Shown here piece by piece: positions 55,830 to 64,000 of a stretch of DNA of 64,000 nt. Location of the stretch: NCBI GenBank assembly GCA_963720645.1, contig CAVRFX010000019.1, positions 558,001-622,000 on the forward strand, written 5' to 3'. Source of the stretch: RYN-230 sp963720645. GTDB taxonomy: Bacteria > Actinomycetota > Actinomycetes > Streptosporangiales > Streptosporangiaceae. The notes beneath the pieces are model-generated. The model did not search any database. It saw only the letters and a list, made by a program, of their open reading frames with translations, and was not told the origin of the DNA. Within the stretch, counting starts at the first letter, position 1, and each line of letters opens with the position of its first letter. The position numbers and the translations under genes are program-made.

Positions 55830-56950
55830 GTGACCCAGCTTGGTTCCCAGGCAACGGAGAGCGGACCCAGCGGCAACGGCCGGCCGGCGGTACGCGGGTC
55901 ACGGCTCACCCGGCGCCGCCGGGCCCTGTTCTGGGTGGCGGGCGGGGCGGCCCTGCTGGCCATCGGCGGGCTGATCGGCTCCGCGTTCGTGAAGTCGCCG
56001 CAGCAGATTGCGGCGGATACCGCGGCGCCGCCACCGACGGTGACCACGGCCAAGGTCGTCTCCCAGATCCTTACCTCGTCGGTCCAGATGCGCGGCGTGG
56101 TGTACCCGGGGACGCAGTACGACGTCTACCCATCGGCCCCGGAAGCGGATGCGGCAGCGGCGGGTACCGGATCTTCGGCCGGCGGTTCGGGGGCCGGCAG
56201 TGGCTCGGCGGGGGCGGTGTACATCTCGAGGCAGCGGGCGGTGTCCCGATAACGGATGTGATCTTCATGCCGTCATTGCCGGCCAAGGTGATCGCGGTGA
56301 ACGGCGCCAAAGGCCAGCAGCCCGGCCAGCCGTTCCTGGAGCTTGCCGCGCGCGGATCACTGGCCCTGACCGGCGAACTGCCGCCCGCTTACGCCGCCCA
56401 GGTCAAGCGGGGCCTGAAAGTGAAGATCTTCGATGAGGTGACCGGCATCCGCGCCGCCGGGACCATTACCGACGTGGGAACGGCGACGACGATAGCGCCG
56501 ATAGGAACGATCGTGAACGTGGGGGGCGGCGCGGCTTCGGCAAGCTCCGCGGGGTCCGCCGGCTCCGGGTCCACTGGCTCGTCGTCCGCTGGTTCCGGGT
56601 CCACCGGGGCGGCCGGGTCGGGTAATTCTGGCAGCGCTGCGAACCCGGGCGCGACGCCTTTCATCCCGCTGACCGTGAGCCCGTCCAGCCCGCTGCCCGC
56701 CGCACTGAATGGCGAGAACGTCCTGGTCACCGTCGCTACCGGGCGGACCGAGGGGCCGGTGCTCACCGTGCCGGTCGCCGCGATCGTCACGACCGGGTCC
56801 GGCACCAGCTACGTCACCGTGGCTGGCGCGGGCGGCAAGCAGACCCAGGTCGCGGTCACCCCAGGCATTTCCGAGAACGGTTATGTCCAGGTGACCCCGG
56901 TGACACCGGCCAAGCTCGCGGCCGGCGACCGCGTGGTCGTGAGCGGCTGA
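55830..56950 (+). CDS. MacA/HlyD-like periplasmic adaptor protein (one frameshift)
   Basis: GTG 55830 is chosen for GGGAGGATCTC just upstream; GTG 55761 lacks a site. A membrane helix ('ALFWVAGGAALLAIGGLIGSA') is followed by 'ADTAAPPPTVTTAKVVSQILTS' and, after a shift near 56235, a lipoyl/barrel-like domain 'SLPAKVIAVNGAKGQQPGQPF' and 'PPAYAAQVKRGLKVKIFDEV'. The C-terminal domain has 'LTVPVAAIVTTGSGTSYV' and 'DRVVVSG'. It links an exporter to the outside. Its stop overlaps the ATPase start by one base, so the exporter genes form an operon. Confidence 0.75.
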
Positions 56951-57641
56951 TGACCGCGCCCGTGATCGAACTGCACGGACTCGCCCGGACCTACCCTGGC
57001 CCCCCGCCGGTCCGTGCGCTGCGCCCGGCCGACCTGGTGATCGAGGCGGGCGACTACGTCGCGGTGACCGGGCCGTCCGGCTCGGGCAAGTCCACGCTGC
57101 TGCACCTGCTGGGGCTGCTCGACTCCCCCACCTCCGGCAGCTACCTGCTGGACGGCCTGGACACGAGCACATTGCCGACCGGGACCGGTCGGCGCTGCGC
57201 GGCAGGCGGATCGGGATCGTCTTCCAGGCCTTCCACCTGCTGGCCTACCGGACGGCGCTGGAGAACGTGCTGCTCGCCGAGCTGTACAACCGGACATCGC
57301 GAAGCACCCGGCTCCAGGCGGCGGCCGGCGCGCTCGGCGCGGTCGGGCTGGGGCACCGGCTCGACGCGCTGCCCACCACGCTGTCCGGCGGGGAGTGCCA
57401 GCGGGTCGCGATCGCGCGGGCGCTCGTCAACCGGCCGAGCCTGCTGCTATGCGACGAGCCGACGGGAAACCTGGACTCGCGCAACGCGGCCACGCTCATG
57501 GAACTGCTCGACCAGCTCAACTCCGGCGGCCTCACGATCGTGATCATCACCCACGATGCAGGGGTGGCCGGCCACGCGGGCCGGACCGTGGCGATCAGTG
57601 ACGGGATACTGTCCGAGCCGATCGGGACCGGGCATGCCTAG
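56950..57641 (+). CDS. ABC transporter ATP-binding protein, MacB/LolD type (one frameshift)
   Basis: The ATPase of a MacA-MacB-like exporter. Walker A is 'VTGPSGSGKSTLLHLLG', the signature is 'TLSGGECQRVAIARALVNRP', Walker B is 'LLLCDEPTGNLDS', and the H-loop His is in 'VIITHDAG'. A shift near 57183 separates the Walker A half from the Q-loop part ('IGIVFQAFHLLAYRTALENV'). About 230 residues. The ATG shares one base with the preceding stop, and its end overlaps the next ATG by eight bases. Confidence 0.88.
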
Positions 57642-58853
57642 GCCGGGCGCTGGCCTGCCGCCGCCCCGGCTGACCCTCCGGGACGCAGCGGCCGAGGCGA
57701 TCGCGGGAATCGTGCAGCGGCCGGGCCGGTCCGGGCTGACCATGCTCGGCACCGTCCTCGGCGTGGGTGCCTTCGTCGCCGTGCTCGGGCTGACCGCGAC
57801 CGGAGCGGGCCAGATCTCGCATCAGTTCACCGTCCTTGAGGACACCACGGTCACGGTGGCGGACAACGGCCCCGCCAACAATGTCGCGCCGCCCGGAACC
57901 TATCCTGCGATCGGTTTCCCGGCCGACGCCGCCCTCGGCGCCGCCGACAACGACGGGCTGGCCCCCGGTGACACCTATGACGCCCTGCACACCGCCTGCA
58001 TGAACGATGCGGGCTACGGGCAGTACGCCGCCGACGCACCGTACCCGACCCGCACCAACCGCGGCCTGGGCTTCCCGCAGGCGTACGGGCCGTGGGGCTA
58101 CGTGGGGACCGCGCTGGCGGCTCAGGAAGGCTTCCTGGGCGGAAGCGGTGAGGCGGGAGGTGGCGGGCCTGGAGGCGGCGGGCCGTTCGGCAACCTGCCC
58201 GCCGGGGCGCAAGCGGCCGCGGGCAAGTGCTTCAACATCATGGAGAACTTCAACAACGCCCAGTTCGCTCACTCCATGGCCATCATCGAGACGCTGAACA
58301 ACTACATCAGCACGGACGTGGTCGAAGACAGCGAGTTCAAGAAGGCTGACCGGAACTGGTCGGCCTGCATGGCCAAGAACGGGTTCAGCTCCCCCGACGC
58401 GGAAACGTTCTGGGCGCAGGCGCTGAACACAGTATTGGGCAAGGGTCGGGCCCGGGGCAGAACCCCAGCGGCCCGCCTGGCCCGCCGACCGCCGCGCAGA
58501 ACAAGGCGCAGATCGCGATGGCCGTGGCCGACGCGGACTGCACGCTGAGCAGCGACCTGGCCGGGATCTACTTCGCCGTCCAGGCCAGCTACGAGCAGCA
58601 GTTCGTCAGCGCCAACCAGCAGGCCCTGAACGCCGGGGTCCGGGAGTACAAGGCCGCGTTCGCCAAGGCACTCAAGGCGATGCCCGCCCTGCTCCAGACG
58701 ACATCGGCCACCCCCGACCTGCCCGGACCACCCCGGCCGGCCACCATGGCGGGAACCGCGGCACGGCTAAGCCCTCGCCCAGCCGCTCCTGACGGCCGTC
58801 CGCCGTACATCAAGCTGAGACCGGCGACTTATTTACGTTTCGGTGGCCTTTAG
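57634..58853 (+). CDS. Chimeric protein: MacB-like permease N-terminus joined to exported hypothetical protein
   Basis: Residues 1-100 look like the start of an FtsX/MacB permease: a cytoplasmic helix 'LRDAAAEAIAGIVQRPGRSG', TM1 'LTMLGTVLGVGAFVAVLGL' and 'QISHQFTVLEDTTVTV'. Near residue 105 the sequence changes to a soluble cysteine-containing protein ('DALHTACMNDAGYGQY', 'GKCFNIMENFNNAQFAHSMAII', 'DRNWSACMAKNGF', 'YFAVQASYEQQFVSANQQAL') of a kind found as separate lipoproteins beside such exporters. The remaining permease helices are missing. A frameshift near 58445 lies in the second part. The permease is probably lost by deletion fusing two neighbours. Confidence 0.6.
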
Positions 58854-58977
58854 CCCAGAATAATTTGAGAGAAGAAATTCCTGGGCCTGGGTGAGACTGC
58901 CCGCCGCCATGTGACGCGAAGGCAGTGTCGGGCGACGGTACTGGGCGGACCAGCGCTCAGCAGAGGGGGCCGGTCAC

Positions 58978-59163
58978 ATGTGGAGGATCTTCCTCGCGAT
59001 CGCGGGCTCCCTCATCGTCATCGCCGGAGTGGTCTGGACGCTGCAAGGCCTGGGCTTCATCAAGGGCAGCGTCATGACCGGGGTGACGCTGTGGGCCCTG
59101 ATCGGGCCGCTGATCGCGCTGTGCGGGCTCGCCGTGACCGTGACCGGCCTGCGGCGCAGCTGA
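58978..59163 (+). CDS. Small two-helix membrane protein
   Basis: A 61-residue protein after AGAGGGGG. Two helices: 'IFLAIAGSLIVIAGVVWTLQ' and 'WALIGPLIALCGLAVTVTGL', joined by 'GLGFIKGSVMTG'. This pattern is common in actinobacteria, and its function is unknown. It stands alone between the chimeric gene and arfB. Confidence 0.75.
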   Translation: MWRIFLAIAGSLIVIAGVVWTLQGLGFIKGSVMTGVTLWALIGPLIALCGLAVTVTGLRRS

Positions 59164-59181
59164 GCAGCCCGCCCCGGGCCG

Positions 59182-59613
59182 TCAGTCGTCGGTTGACCGC
59201 CGCAGCCGCTTGATCTGGGACCGGCGCTGCTTGGCCGCGAGCCGGCGTTCCTGCGAACCGCGGGTCCGCCTGGTCGGCCGCCGGACCGCGGGCGGCGGGG
59301 CGGTCGCCGCGGTCAGCACGCTGGCCAGGCGCCGGGACGCGGCCTCCCGGTTGCGCAGCTGGGACCGGTGCTCGGACGCGCTGACCGTGAGCACCCCGTT
59401 GACCAGCCGGTCCGCCAGTGCGGCCAGCGCGCGTTCCCTGAGCACGGGGCCCAGCGCCGACGAGCCCGCCACGTCGTAGGACAGCTCCACCCGGCTGTCG
59501 CTGGTGTTGACCGACTGCCCGCCGGGCCCGGATGACCGGGAGAACCGCCAGGACAGCTCGTCGGCCGGAATCACCTTGTTCCGGACCTGGATCGGGTCCA
59601 CCACATTCACCAT
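59182..59613 (-). CDS. arfB: Alternative ribosome-rescue factor ArfB / peptidyl-tRNA hydrolase
   Basis: Releases peptides from stalled ribosomes. A release-factor-type GGQ motif is present in 'SWRFSRSSGPGGQSVNTSDSRVEL' (residues 20-43). The C-terminal tail of about 25 residues is highly basic ('RRLAAKQRRSQIKRLRR'), as needed to enter the empty mRNA channel. It is intact at 143 residues. It is divergent from ppk2. Confidence 0.92.
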   Translation of the reverse strand: MVNVVDPIQVRNKVIPADELSWRFSRSSGPGGQSVNTSDSRVELSYDVAGSSALGPVLRERALAALADRLVNGVLTVSASEHRSQLRNREAASRRLASVLTAATAPPPAVRRPTRRTRGSQERRLAAKQRRSQIKRLRRSTDD

Positions 59614-59632
59614 GATCTACCAGGGCTGGCAC

Positions 59633-59678
59633 GATCGACGTAACGGGCGCGGCCGGCGCAACGGGCGCGATCGACGTA
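59633..59678. repeat. Paired direct repeats in the arfB-ppk2 divergent promoter
   Basis: GATCGACGTA occurs at 59633 and 59669, and ACGGGCGCG at 59643 and 59661, 20-80 bases from both starts. The arrangement could be a regulator-binding region or a slipped duplication. Confidence 0.4.
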
Positions 59679-59698
59679 CTCGAGCGGAAGGACCGCGG

Positions 59699-60649
59699 AT
59701 GACCGATCAGCAGGCGGGGTGGATCAGGGGCCTGATCGAGCCGTTGCGGGTGAAGCCGGGCTCACGCGTCGACCTGTCCCGGGACTTCGACCCCGGCGCG
59801 CGCTTCGGCGTCCGCAAGAAGGGTGACGGGCAGGACCTGCTCCGCCAGGGAGTGGAGTTGCTGGCCGCCTACCAGGACCGGCTGGCCGCGCAGGACACCT
59901 ACGGCATGCTGGTCGTGCTGCAGGCCCTCGACGCGGCGGGCAAGGACGGCACGATCCGGCACGTGATGAGCGGGGTGAACCCGCAGGGCGTCCGGGTGTC
60001 CAGCTTCAAGCAGCCCTCGGACGAGGAGCTGCGGCACGACTACCTGTGGCGGCACGCCCGGAAGCTCCCGGCCCGCGGCGAGATCGGCATCTTCAACCGC
60101 TCCCATTACGAGGAAGTGCTGGTCGCCCGGGTCCACAAGGAGGTGCTCGGCAGCGAGAAGCTTCCCCCTGAGAGCCGGGCCGGCGATATCTGGAAACGCC
60201 GCTACCGGGAGATCAACGACTGGGAGCATTACCTGGCCGGCAACGGCATCCGGGTGGTCAAGATGTTCCTCAACGTGTCCCGGGAGGAGCAGCGGAGGCG
60301 TTTCCTGCGCCGGATCGACCAGCCCGGCAAGAACTGGAAATTCTCCGCCAGCGACGTGCGCGAACGCCGGTACTGGGACGACTACCAGCGTGCGTACGCC
60401 GAGATGCTGAGCCACACCAGCACCGAATGCGCGTCCTGGTACGTGCTCCCCGCCGATCACAAGTGGTTCACCCGGCTGTGTGCGGCCGCGGTCATCGCGC
60501 ACACGCTCATCGACATCGACCCGCACTATCCGGCCCCGGACCCGGCCGCGCGGCAGGAGCTGGAACAGGCCCGCCGGGAACTGGAGGCCGAGGCGCCGCC
60601 CGGGGAGCCCCGGGACCCGGCGGCGGGGGAGACCGGCGCCCGGGGCTGA
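59699..60649 (+). CDS. ppk2: Polyphosphate kinase 2 (PPK2), single domain
   Basis: Transfers phosphate between polyphosphate and nucleotides. ATG 59699 follows GGAAGGA. Walker A is 'LQALDAAGKDGTIRHVM', with 'GVNPQGVRVSSFKQPSDEEL', 'IFNRSHYEEVLVARVH' (Walker B/lid Arg region), 'VVKMFLNVSREEQRRRF' and 'WYVLPADHKWFTRL'. It is intact at 316 residues. The single-domain type mostly phosphorylates NDPs; AMP or ADP preference is not decidable by eye. The C-terminal 30 residues are disordered. Confidence 0.93.
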   Translation: MTDQQAGWIRGLIEPLRVKPGSRVDLSRDFDPGARFGVRKKGDGQDLLRQGVELLAAYQDRLAAQDTYGMLVVLQALDAAGKDGTIRHVMSGVNPQGVRVSSFKQPSDEELRHDYLWRHARKLPARGEIGIFNRSHYEEVLVARVHKEVLGSEKLPPESRAGDIWKRRYREINDWEHYLAGNGIRVVKMFLNVSREEQRRRFLRRIDQPGKNWKFSASDVRERRYWDDYQRAYAEMLSHTSTECASWYVLPADHKWFTRLCAAAVIAHTLIDIDPHYPAPDPAARQELEQARRELEAEAPPGEPRDPAAGETGARG

Positions 60650-60757
60650 CTCGCGAGTCTCGGCTTTCCGCACCCGGGCCGTGCGGTTTGCGGTACTTTC
60701 GCAACGTTCCTGCCCAGATGTGACGCGGACCTGCATGTGGCCCTGGAGGTGACCGGC

Positions 60758-61105
60758 ATGCCTGATGACGTGTCCGGCGCCCGGGTCTACCAGGGCCGGC
60801 CGTTGTCCGGCTCCCCCGCCGGGAGGCTCCAGCACGCGGCGGCCGAGATCCTGGCCGCGGGCACTCTCCCCCGGTGCCCGCACCCGGATCAGCCTCCGCT
60901 CTGGTACCTCCCGGCGAGGTCCCTGACCTGCGGCGACTGCACCGAGGCGCTGCTGCTCGCCGCCGACGCCAAGCCCGCCCGCTGCCAGATCTGCACCGCC
61001 CCGGCGACGGCCATGGCGGCCTGGGTGATCGGCGACATCCCGTGCTTCAGCCATCTCTGCGAGGAGTGCCACAGCATCGGGCTCGTCCCCGTGCTGCCTA
61101 ATTGA
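60758..61105 (+). CDS. Cysteine-rich zinc-binding protein of unknown function
   Basis: A 115-residue protein from ATG 60758, with GGAGGTGACCGGC upstream. It has 'LPRCPHPDQPPLWYLPARSLTCGDC', 'CQIC' and 'HLCEECHSIG', giving seven Cys and several His in CxxC/CxxH pairs, so one or two zinc sites are likely. It has no membrane part. It lies 108 bases after ppk2 and may share its transcript. I do not recognise the family by name. Confidence 0.65.
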   Translation: MPDDVSGARVYQGRPLSGSPAGRLQHAAAEILAAGTLPRCPHPDQPPLWYLPARSLTCGDCTEALLLAADAKPARCQICTAPATAMAAWVIGDIPCFSHLCEECHSIGLVPVLPN

Positions 61106-61962
61106 CGAGTTCCGGAGTGGGCCGGGGTTCCCCGAGAGGCTGCGGCCGGGGATGCAGCGACCGCGGCGACGGGCGGCGGTGCGCGACGGCCAGCGAGAGC
61201 ACGCCCAGGGCCACGGCCACCACGGCGCTCACGCCGTACAGGTCGGGCAGCGTGAGCCCGGCCCGGCGCAGCGGCCCCACGCCGAACGCGGCGATCCCGT
61301 AGCCAAGCTGGTAGAACGCGATGACCAGGCCCGCCACCACCGCCGATATGCCGGCCAGCCTCTCCTGCCCGAAGCTGATGGTCAGCGGCAGCAGCGCCGA
61401 ACAGCCGAATCCGGCCAGCGCGAAGGCCGCGACGCCGGCCACCGGGGCGTGCGACGGCAGGACCGAAGATCGCCACGAACACCGGGGCCAGCGCCGTGCC
61501 CAGCCCGAGCAGCGAGTTCAGCACCAGCACCGAGCGGTCCACCGTGTCCGGGTGGAACGCGGCGGTGAACGTGTTGATGGACGGCACCGTGAGCCCGAAT
61601 CCCACCCCCAGGCACGCGGTGGCCACCAGCAGCAGCGGGTAGGCCACGGGCTGGCTGCCCTCCGCGAAACGGCTGCCGATCAGCAGGATCATGGCGGCCA
61701 GGTTGGCGCACAGGCCGGCCAGGTACACCGGCTTCCCGCCGAGCCGGTGGCTGAGGTTGCCCTGCAGCAACGAAGATCCGACCGCGGTGATCGCCTGCGG
61801 CAGGAACATGGCCCCGTACTGGCTGCTGGACAGCCCGTAGGAGCTGGCTGACGTGAAGATGGTGCTGGCCGCGGGGAACGTGACCAGGACGATGCCCTGG
61901 ACCAGGCCGGCCGCGTACACGACCTGGCTCTGGGCGCGGGTACCCGCCCCCTGACTGCTCAT
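61098..61962 (-). pseudogene. MFS transporter, internally deleted and frameshifted
   Basis: ATG 61962 follows AAAGGGG. The first 167 residues form about five helices of an MFS protein ('VVYAAGLVQGIVLVTFPAAS', 'YLAGLCANLAAMILLIGSRF', 'FGLTVPSINTFTAAFHP'). Near 61460 the frame changes and about four helices of the C-terminal half follow ('VAAFALAGFGCSALLPL', 'VVAGLVIAFYQLGYGIAAFG', 'DLYGVSAVVAVALGVLSLAV'). Roughly 100 residues of a normal 12-helix transporter are missing at the join. Loss of helices plus frameshift makes activity unlikely. Confidence 0.6.
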
Positions 61963-61992
61963 CGGGCCCCTTTCCAGGGCGTCTGGCCTGGG

Positions 61993-63738
61993 CTACTGGC
62001 CGCAGGCGTGGCGGGGCACCGTGGTCACCGGCATCCGCCAGGCGGCCGCCGCCGCCGCGACGATCTCGGCGGTGGCCTTATACCCATCCGGCTCCGGGAC
62101 CCGCTGGTGGGCCAGGAAATCGCGGACCATCACCGTCACCGGGGGGCTGCCGAGCAGGTCGCCGTGCAGGGCCGGCACCACCCGGACGTCGGTGGGCAGC
62201 GGGCAGACCGGCAGCGTGACCGCGTCGGCCAGCGGGACCAGCAGCAGCCAGCGCACCGCGTGATGCCGGGCGGCGGAGGCAGCGAACCTGGCCCCCACCT
62301 CGTCGACGGAATCGATCAGCCGCTGCGCCCCGTACGACCCGAACGGGGACAGGCCGCCCACGAACCAGACCATGGCGCGCAGTTCGTCCGCGGGCACCAG
62401 TTCGCGGCCGTCACCGCCCGGGTAGGTCACCTGCCCGGGCGCGACGATCGGGCTCATCATCACCACGGAGCCGAGCGGCAGCCCCGGGTGGGTGGCCAGC
62501 ATCGCGTCCACGCCCAGGGTGCCCTCGCTTTCCGCGATGATGTCCACCGGCCGGCCGGTCTCCTGGTGCAGCCGCCTGACCTGGGCGGCGATGCGGCTCC
62601 CCAGTTCGGTCAGGGGCAGGTCGCTGGCCGCGCTGCCCTGGGGGAGCGGCCGGCCGGACCCGGTCATGCCGCGGTAGGAGAACTGCTGGACCAGGGCGCC
62701 GGGCGAGACCGGCCGCAGGGACCGGGGCGAGGCGCAGCACGCCGACCCGAAGCCCCGGATCTCCAGCACCGGATCCCGCGTGGCACGGCCGGGTGCCACG
62801 CTGCTGGCGGAGGCGCTCGCCGGGCTGGAGCTGCCCGACGCGGTGTTCCCGGACGCGGTGTTCCCGATGGCGGCGCCGGCCGCGCCCACCACCGCCAGGC
62901 TGGAGTGACGCGGCGGGTTGCCGATCACGAACGCGAGCCGGGTCAGCCCGACCACCAGGGCGAGCGCGAGCACCATGGCCACCGGGGCCAGCGGGACCGA
63001 CAGCGGCAGCACCGGGGCCGGATGGCGGCTGACCACGCCGACGAGCCGGCGGCGGCTGGCCTCCCGGCGGGCGACGGCCCGGGTCACCCCGAACCAGGCC
63101 CGTGCGTTGGCCAGGCCCGCCAGGCCGCAGACGCCGATGGCGGCGGTCACCGGCAGCCGCCCGATCGCCGCGGCCACCACGGACAGCGTGACGAAGTCAG
63201 CCAGCAGCCAGTACATGGCCCGGACCGGCGGCAGGGTCCGCCACCAGGACCCGAGGATGCCGCCGTGGCTCAGCGGCAGCGAGATGAGCAGCAGGACCGG
63301 CACCGTGGCCAGGAACGGCCAGGAGAACGGCAGGATCGCGACCCCGAGCGCCATCGCCGCCACGGGCGACAGCAGCAGGCAGGCCGCCGCGGTGAGCCCG
63401 GTCGAGGACCGGACCAGGTCTCCCCAGCCGGGCACGGGCACGTCCCGCGGCCAGGCGAGCCGGGCCAGCGCGGCGTTCAGGACGGAGCGGATCCCCAGCA
63501 CCGCGGCCAGCAGCACCGCGAACCCCAGCCAGGACCGGTCATATCCGTATATCCAGCGCAGATCGTGGAAAACCGCTAGCGGGGCCACCGCGGTGACCTG
63601 CCCGGCCAGCGACCGGGCCGGCGGCGCGAGCCAGCAGAGCAGCGCCGCTTCGGCCATCGCGGCCACGGCTGACAGCGTGATCAGCCCGCGGTGGGCCAGG
63701 AATTCCCGGCCGGGCCACGATCCCGCTGTGCGCTTCAT
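61993..63738 (-). CDS. Multi-spanning membrane protein with C-terminal alpha/beta-hydrolase-like domain
   Basis: Intact at 581 residues. Residues 1-290 hold about eight hydrophobic helices ('LITLSAVAAMAEAALLCWL', 'WLGFAVLLAAVLGIRSVLN', 'APVAMVLALALVVGLTRLAF'). After a Ser/Ala linker the outside domain has 'VLEIRGFGSACC', 'VQQFSYRGMTG', 'VDIIAESEGTLGVDAML' and 'VVPALHGDLLG'. AESEG has the layout of a nucleophile elbow, G/A-x-S-x-G, and HGD could supply the catalytic His. A serine hydrolase or acyl transferase at the cell surface is inferred. I do not recognise the whole protein. Confidence 0.65.
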   Translation of the reverse strand: MKRTAGSWPGREFLAHRGLITLSAVAAMAEAALLCWLAPPARSLAGQVTAVAPLAVFHDLRWIYGYDRSWLGFAVLLAAVLGIRSVLNAALARLAWPRDVPVPGWGDLVRSSTGLTAAACLLLSPVAAMALGVAILPFSWPFLATVPVLLLISLPLSHGGILGSWWRTLPPVRAMYWLLADFVTLSVVAAAIGRLPVTAAIGVCGLAGLANARAWFGVTRAVARREASRRRLVGVVSRHPAPVLPLSVPLAPVAMVLALALVVGLTRLAFVIGNPPRHSSLAVVGAAGAAIGNTASGNTASGSSSPASASASSVAPGRATRDPVLEIRGFGSACCASPRSLRPVSPGALVQQFSYRGMTGSGRPLPQGSAASDLPLTELGSRIAAQVRRLHQETGRPVDIIAESEGTLGVDAMLATHPGLPLGSVVMMSPIVAPGQVTYPGGDGRELVPADELRAMVWFVGGLSPFGSYGAQRLIDSVDEVGARFAASAARHHAVRWLLLVPLADAVTLPVCPLPTDVRVVPALHGDLLGSPPVTVMVRDFLAHQRVPEPDGYKATAEIVAAAAAAWRMPVTTVPRHACGQ

Positions 63739-63832
63739 GAACGTTGTGCGGCCCCCTTGGTGTGCATCGGGGGACTACCGTGATCTCAATCCTAAGAAGG
63801 TCTTCAGATGATCGCTTAACGGGAGGGCCCGG

Positions 63833-64000
63833 ATGCGCTTCGGCGGCCGCACGGTCGTGATCACGGGAGCCGCGGGCGGGCTCGGCTCGGGCATGGCGGC
63901 CGCGTTCGCGGCCGAGGGAGCGGCCGTGGCGGTGGTGGACCTGCCGGCCAGCCCCGGGGCGGAGGTGGCGGACCGCATCAACGCCGCCGTCGCCGCCGCC
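63833..64000 (+). CDS. SDR family oxidoreductase, N-terminal part (runs off window)
   Basis: ATG 63833 follows GGGAGGG. The 56 visible residues start 'MRFGGRTVVITGAAGGLGSG', with the classical TGxxxGxG cofactor motif, then 'AVAVVDLPAS', where the Asp after the second strand favours NAD over NADP. The catalytic part lies beyond the window. Substrate unknown. Confidence 0.85.
   Translation, partial: MRFGGRTVVITGAAGGLGSGMAAAFAAEGAAVAVVDLPASPGAEVADRINAAVAAA

Overview
The window is high-GC chromosomal DNA from a filamentous-type actinobacterium. The strongest markers are a near-complete match to the developmental regulator BldC, the order purF-purM-DUF3073-valine dehydrogenase-unknown-bldC known from Streptomyces and relatives, an actinobacterial branched-chain 2-oxoacid dehydrogenase operon, frequent GTG starts and many GTGA/ATGA start-stop overlaps. 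I would place it in the Streptosporangiales/Streptomycetales neighbourhood, not to genus.

Bases 1-8700 look accessory: the 5' part of a LuxR-type regulator, a broken FAD-linked oxidase, two IS630 remnants around a large serine recombinase, a small secreted protein, a broken acyltransferase, and a 3' fragment of a tRNA-Gly(CCC) gene at 8657-8701 that looks like an integration scar. Bases 8900-15050 hold small hypothetical genes, a DUF1707 protein, a methyltransferase, a DUF2252 protein and a homocysteine S-methyltransferase. Bases 15350-20210 carry a DUF3311/sodium-solute symporter pair, an orphan DNA methyltransferase, two membrane proteins and a glutathione peroxidase.

Bases 20500-28510 form a cell-surface glycan neighbourhood: a CapD-like dehydratase, a translationally coupled GT2 synthase / GH26-like lipoprotein / GT39-like mannosyltransferase set, and an LCP-family ligase. 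Bases 28600-37700 are acyl-CoA and branched-chain amino acid catabolism: two acyl-CoA dehydrogenases, a Dabb protein and bkdABC. Bases 37860-45880 are purine biosynthesis (purS, purQ, purL, purF, purM), with a GHKL anti-sigma-type kinase between purS and purQ and a sterol-carrier protein before purF. Bases 46000-49300 hold vdh and bldC.

Bases 49500-59160 hold a low-complexity repeat protein, a zinc amidase, a short family A DNA polymerase, MscL with a zinc-ribbon tail, and a MacA/MacB-type exporter whose permease has become an odd fusion. The end holds ArfB, PPK2, a zinc-ribbon protein, a damaged MFS transporter, a membrane-anchored hydrolase-like protein and the start of an SDR gene.

Many genes carry single-base frameshifts, mostly in G/C runs, including purF and purQ while neighbouring purL and purM are intact. 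That pattern fits residual long-read consensus errors better than wholesale gene decay. I therefore annotate such genes as full-length CDS spans and note where the frame changes. The IS remnants, the acyltransferase, the TetR fragment and the MFS gene have real losses and are called pseudogenes.
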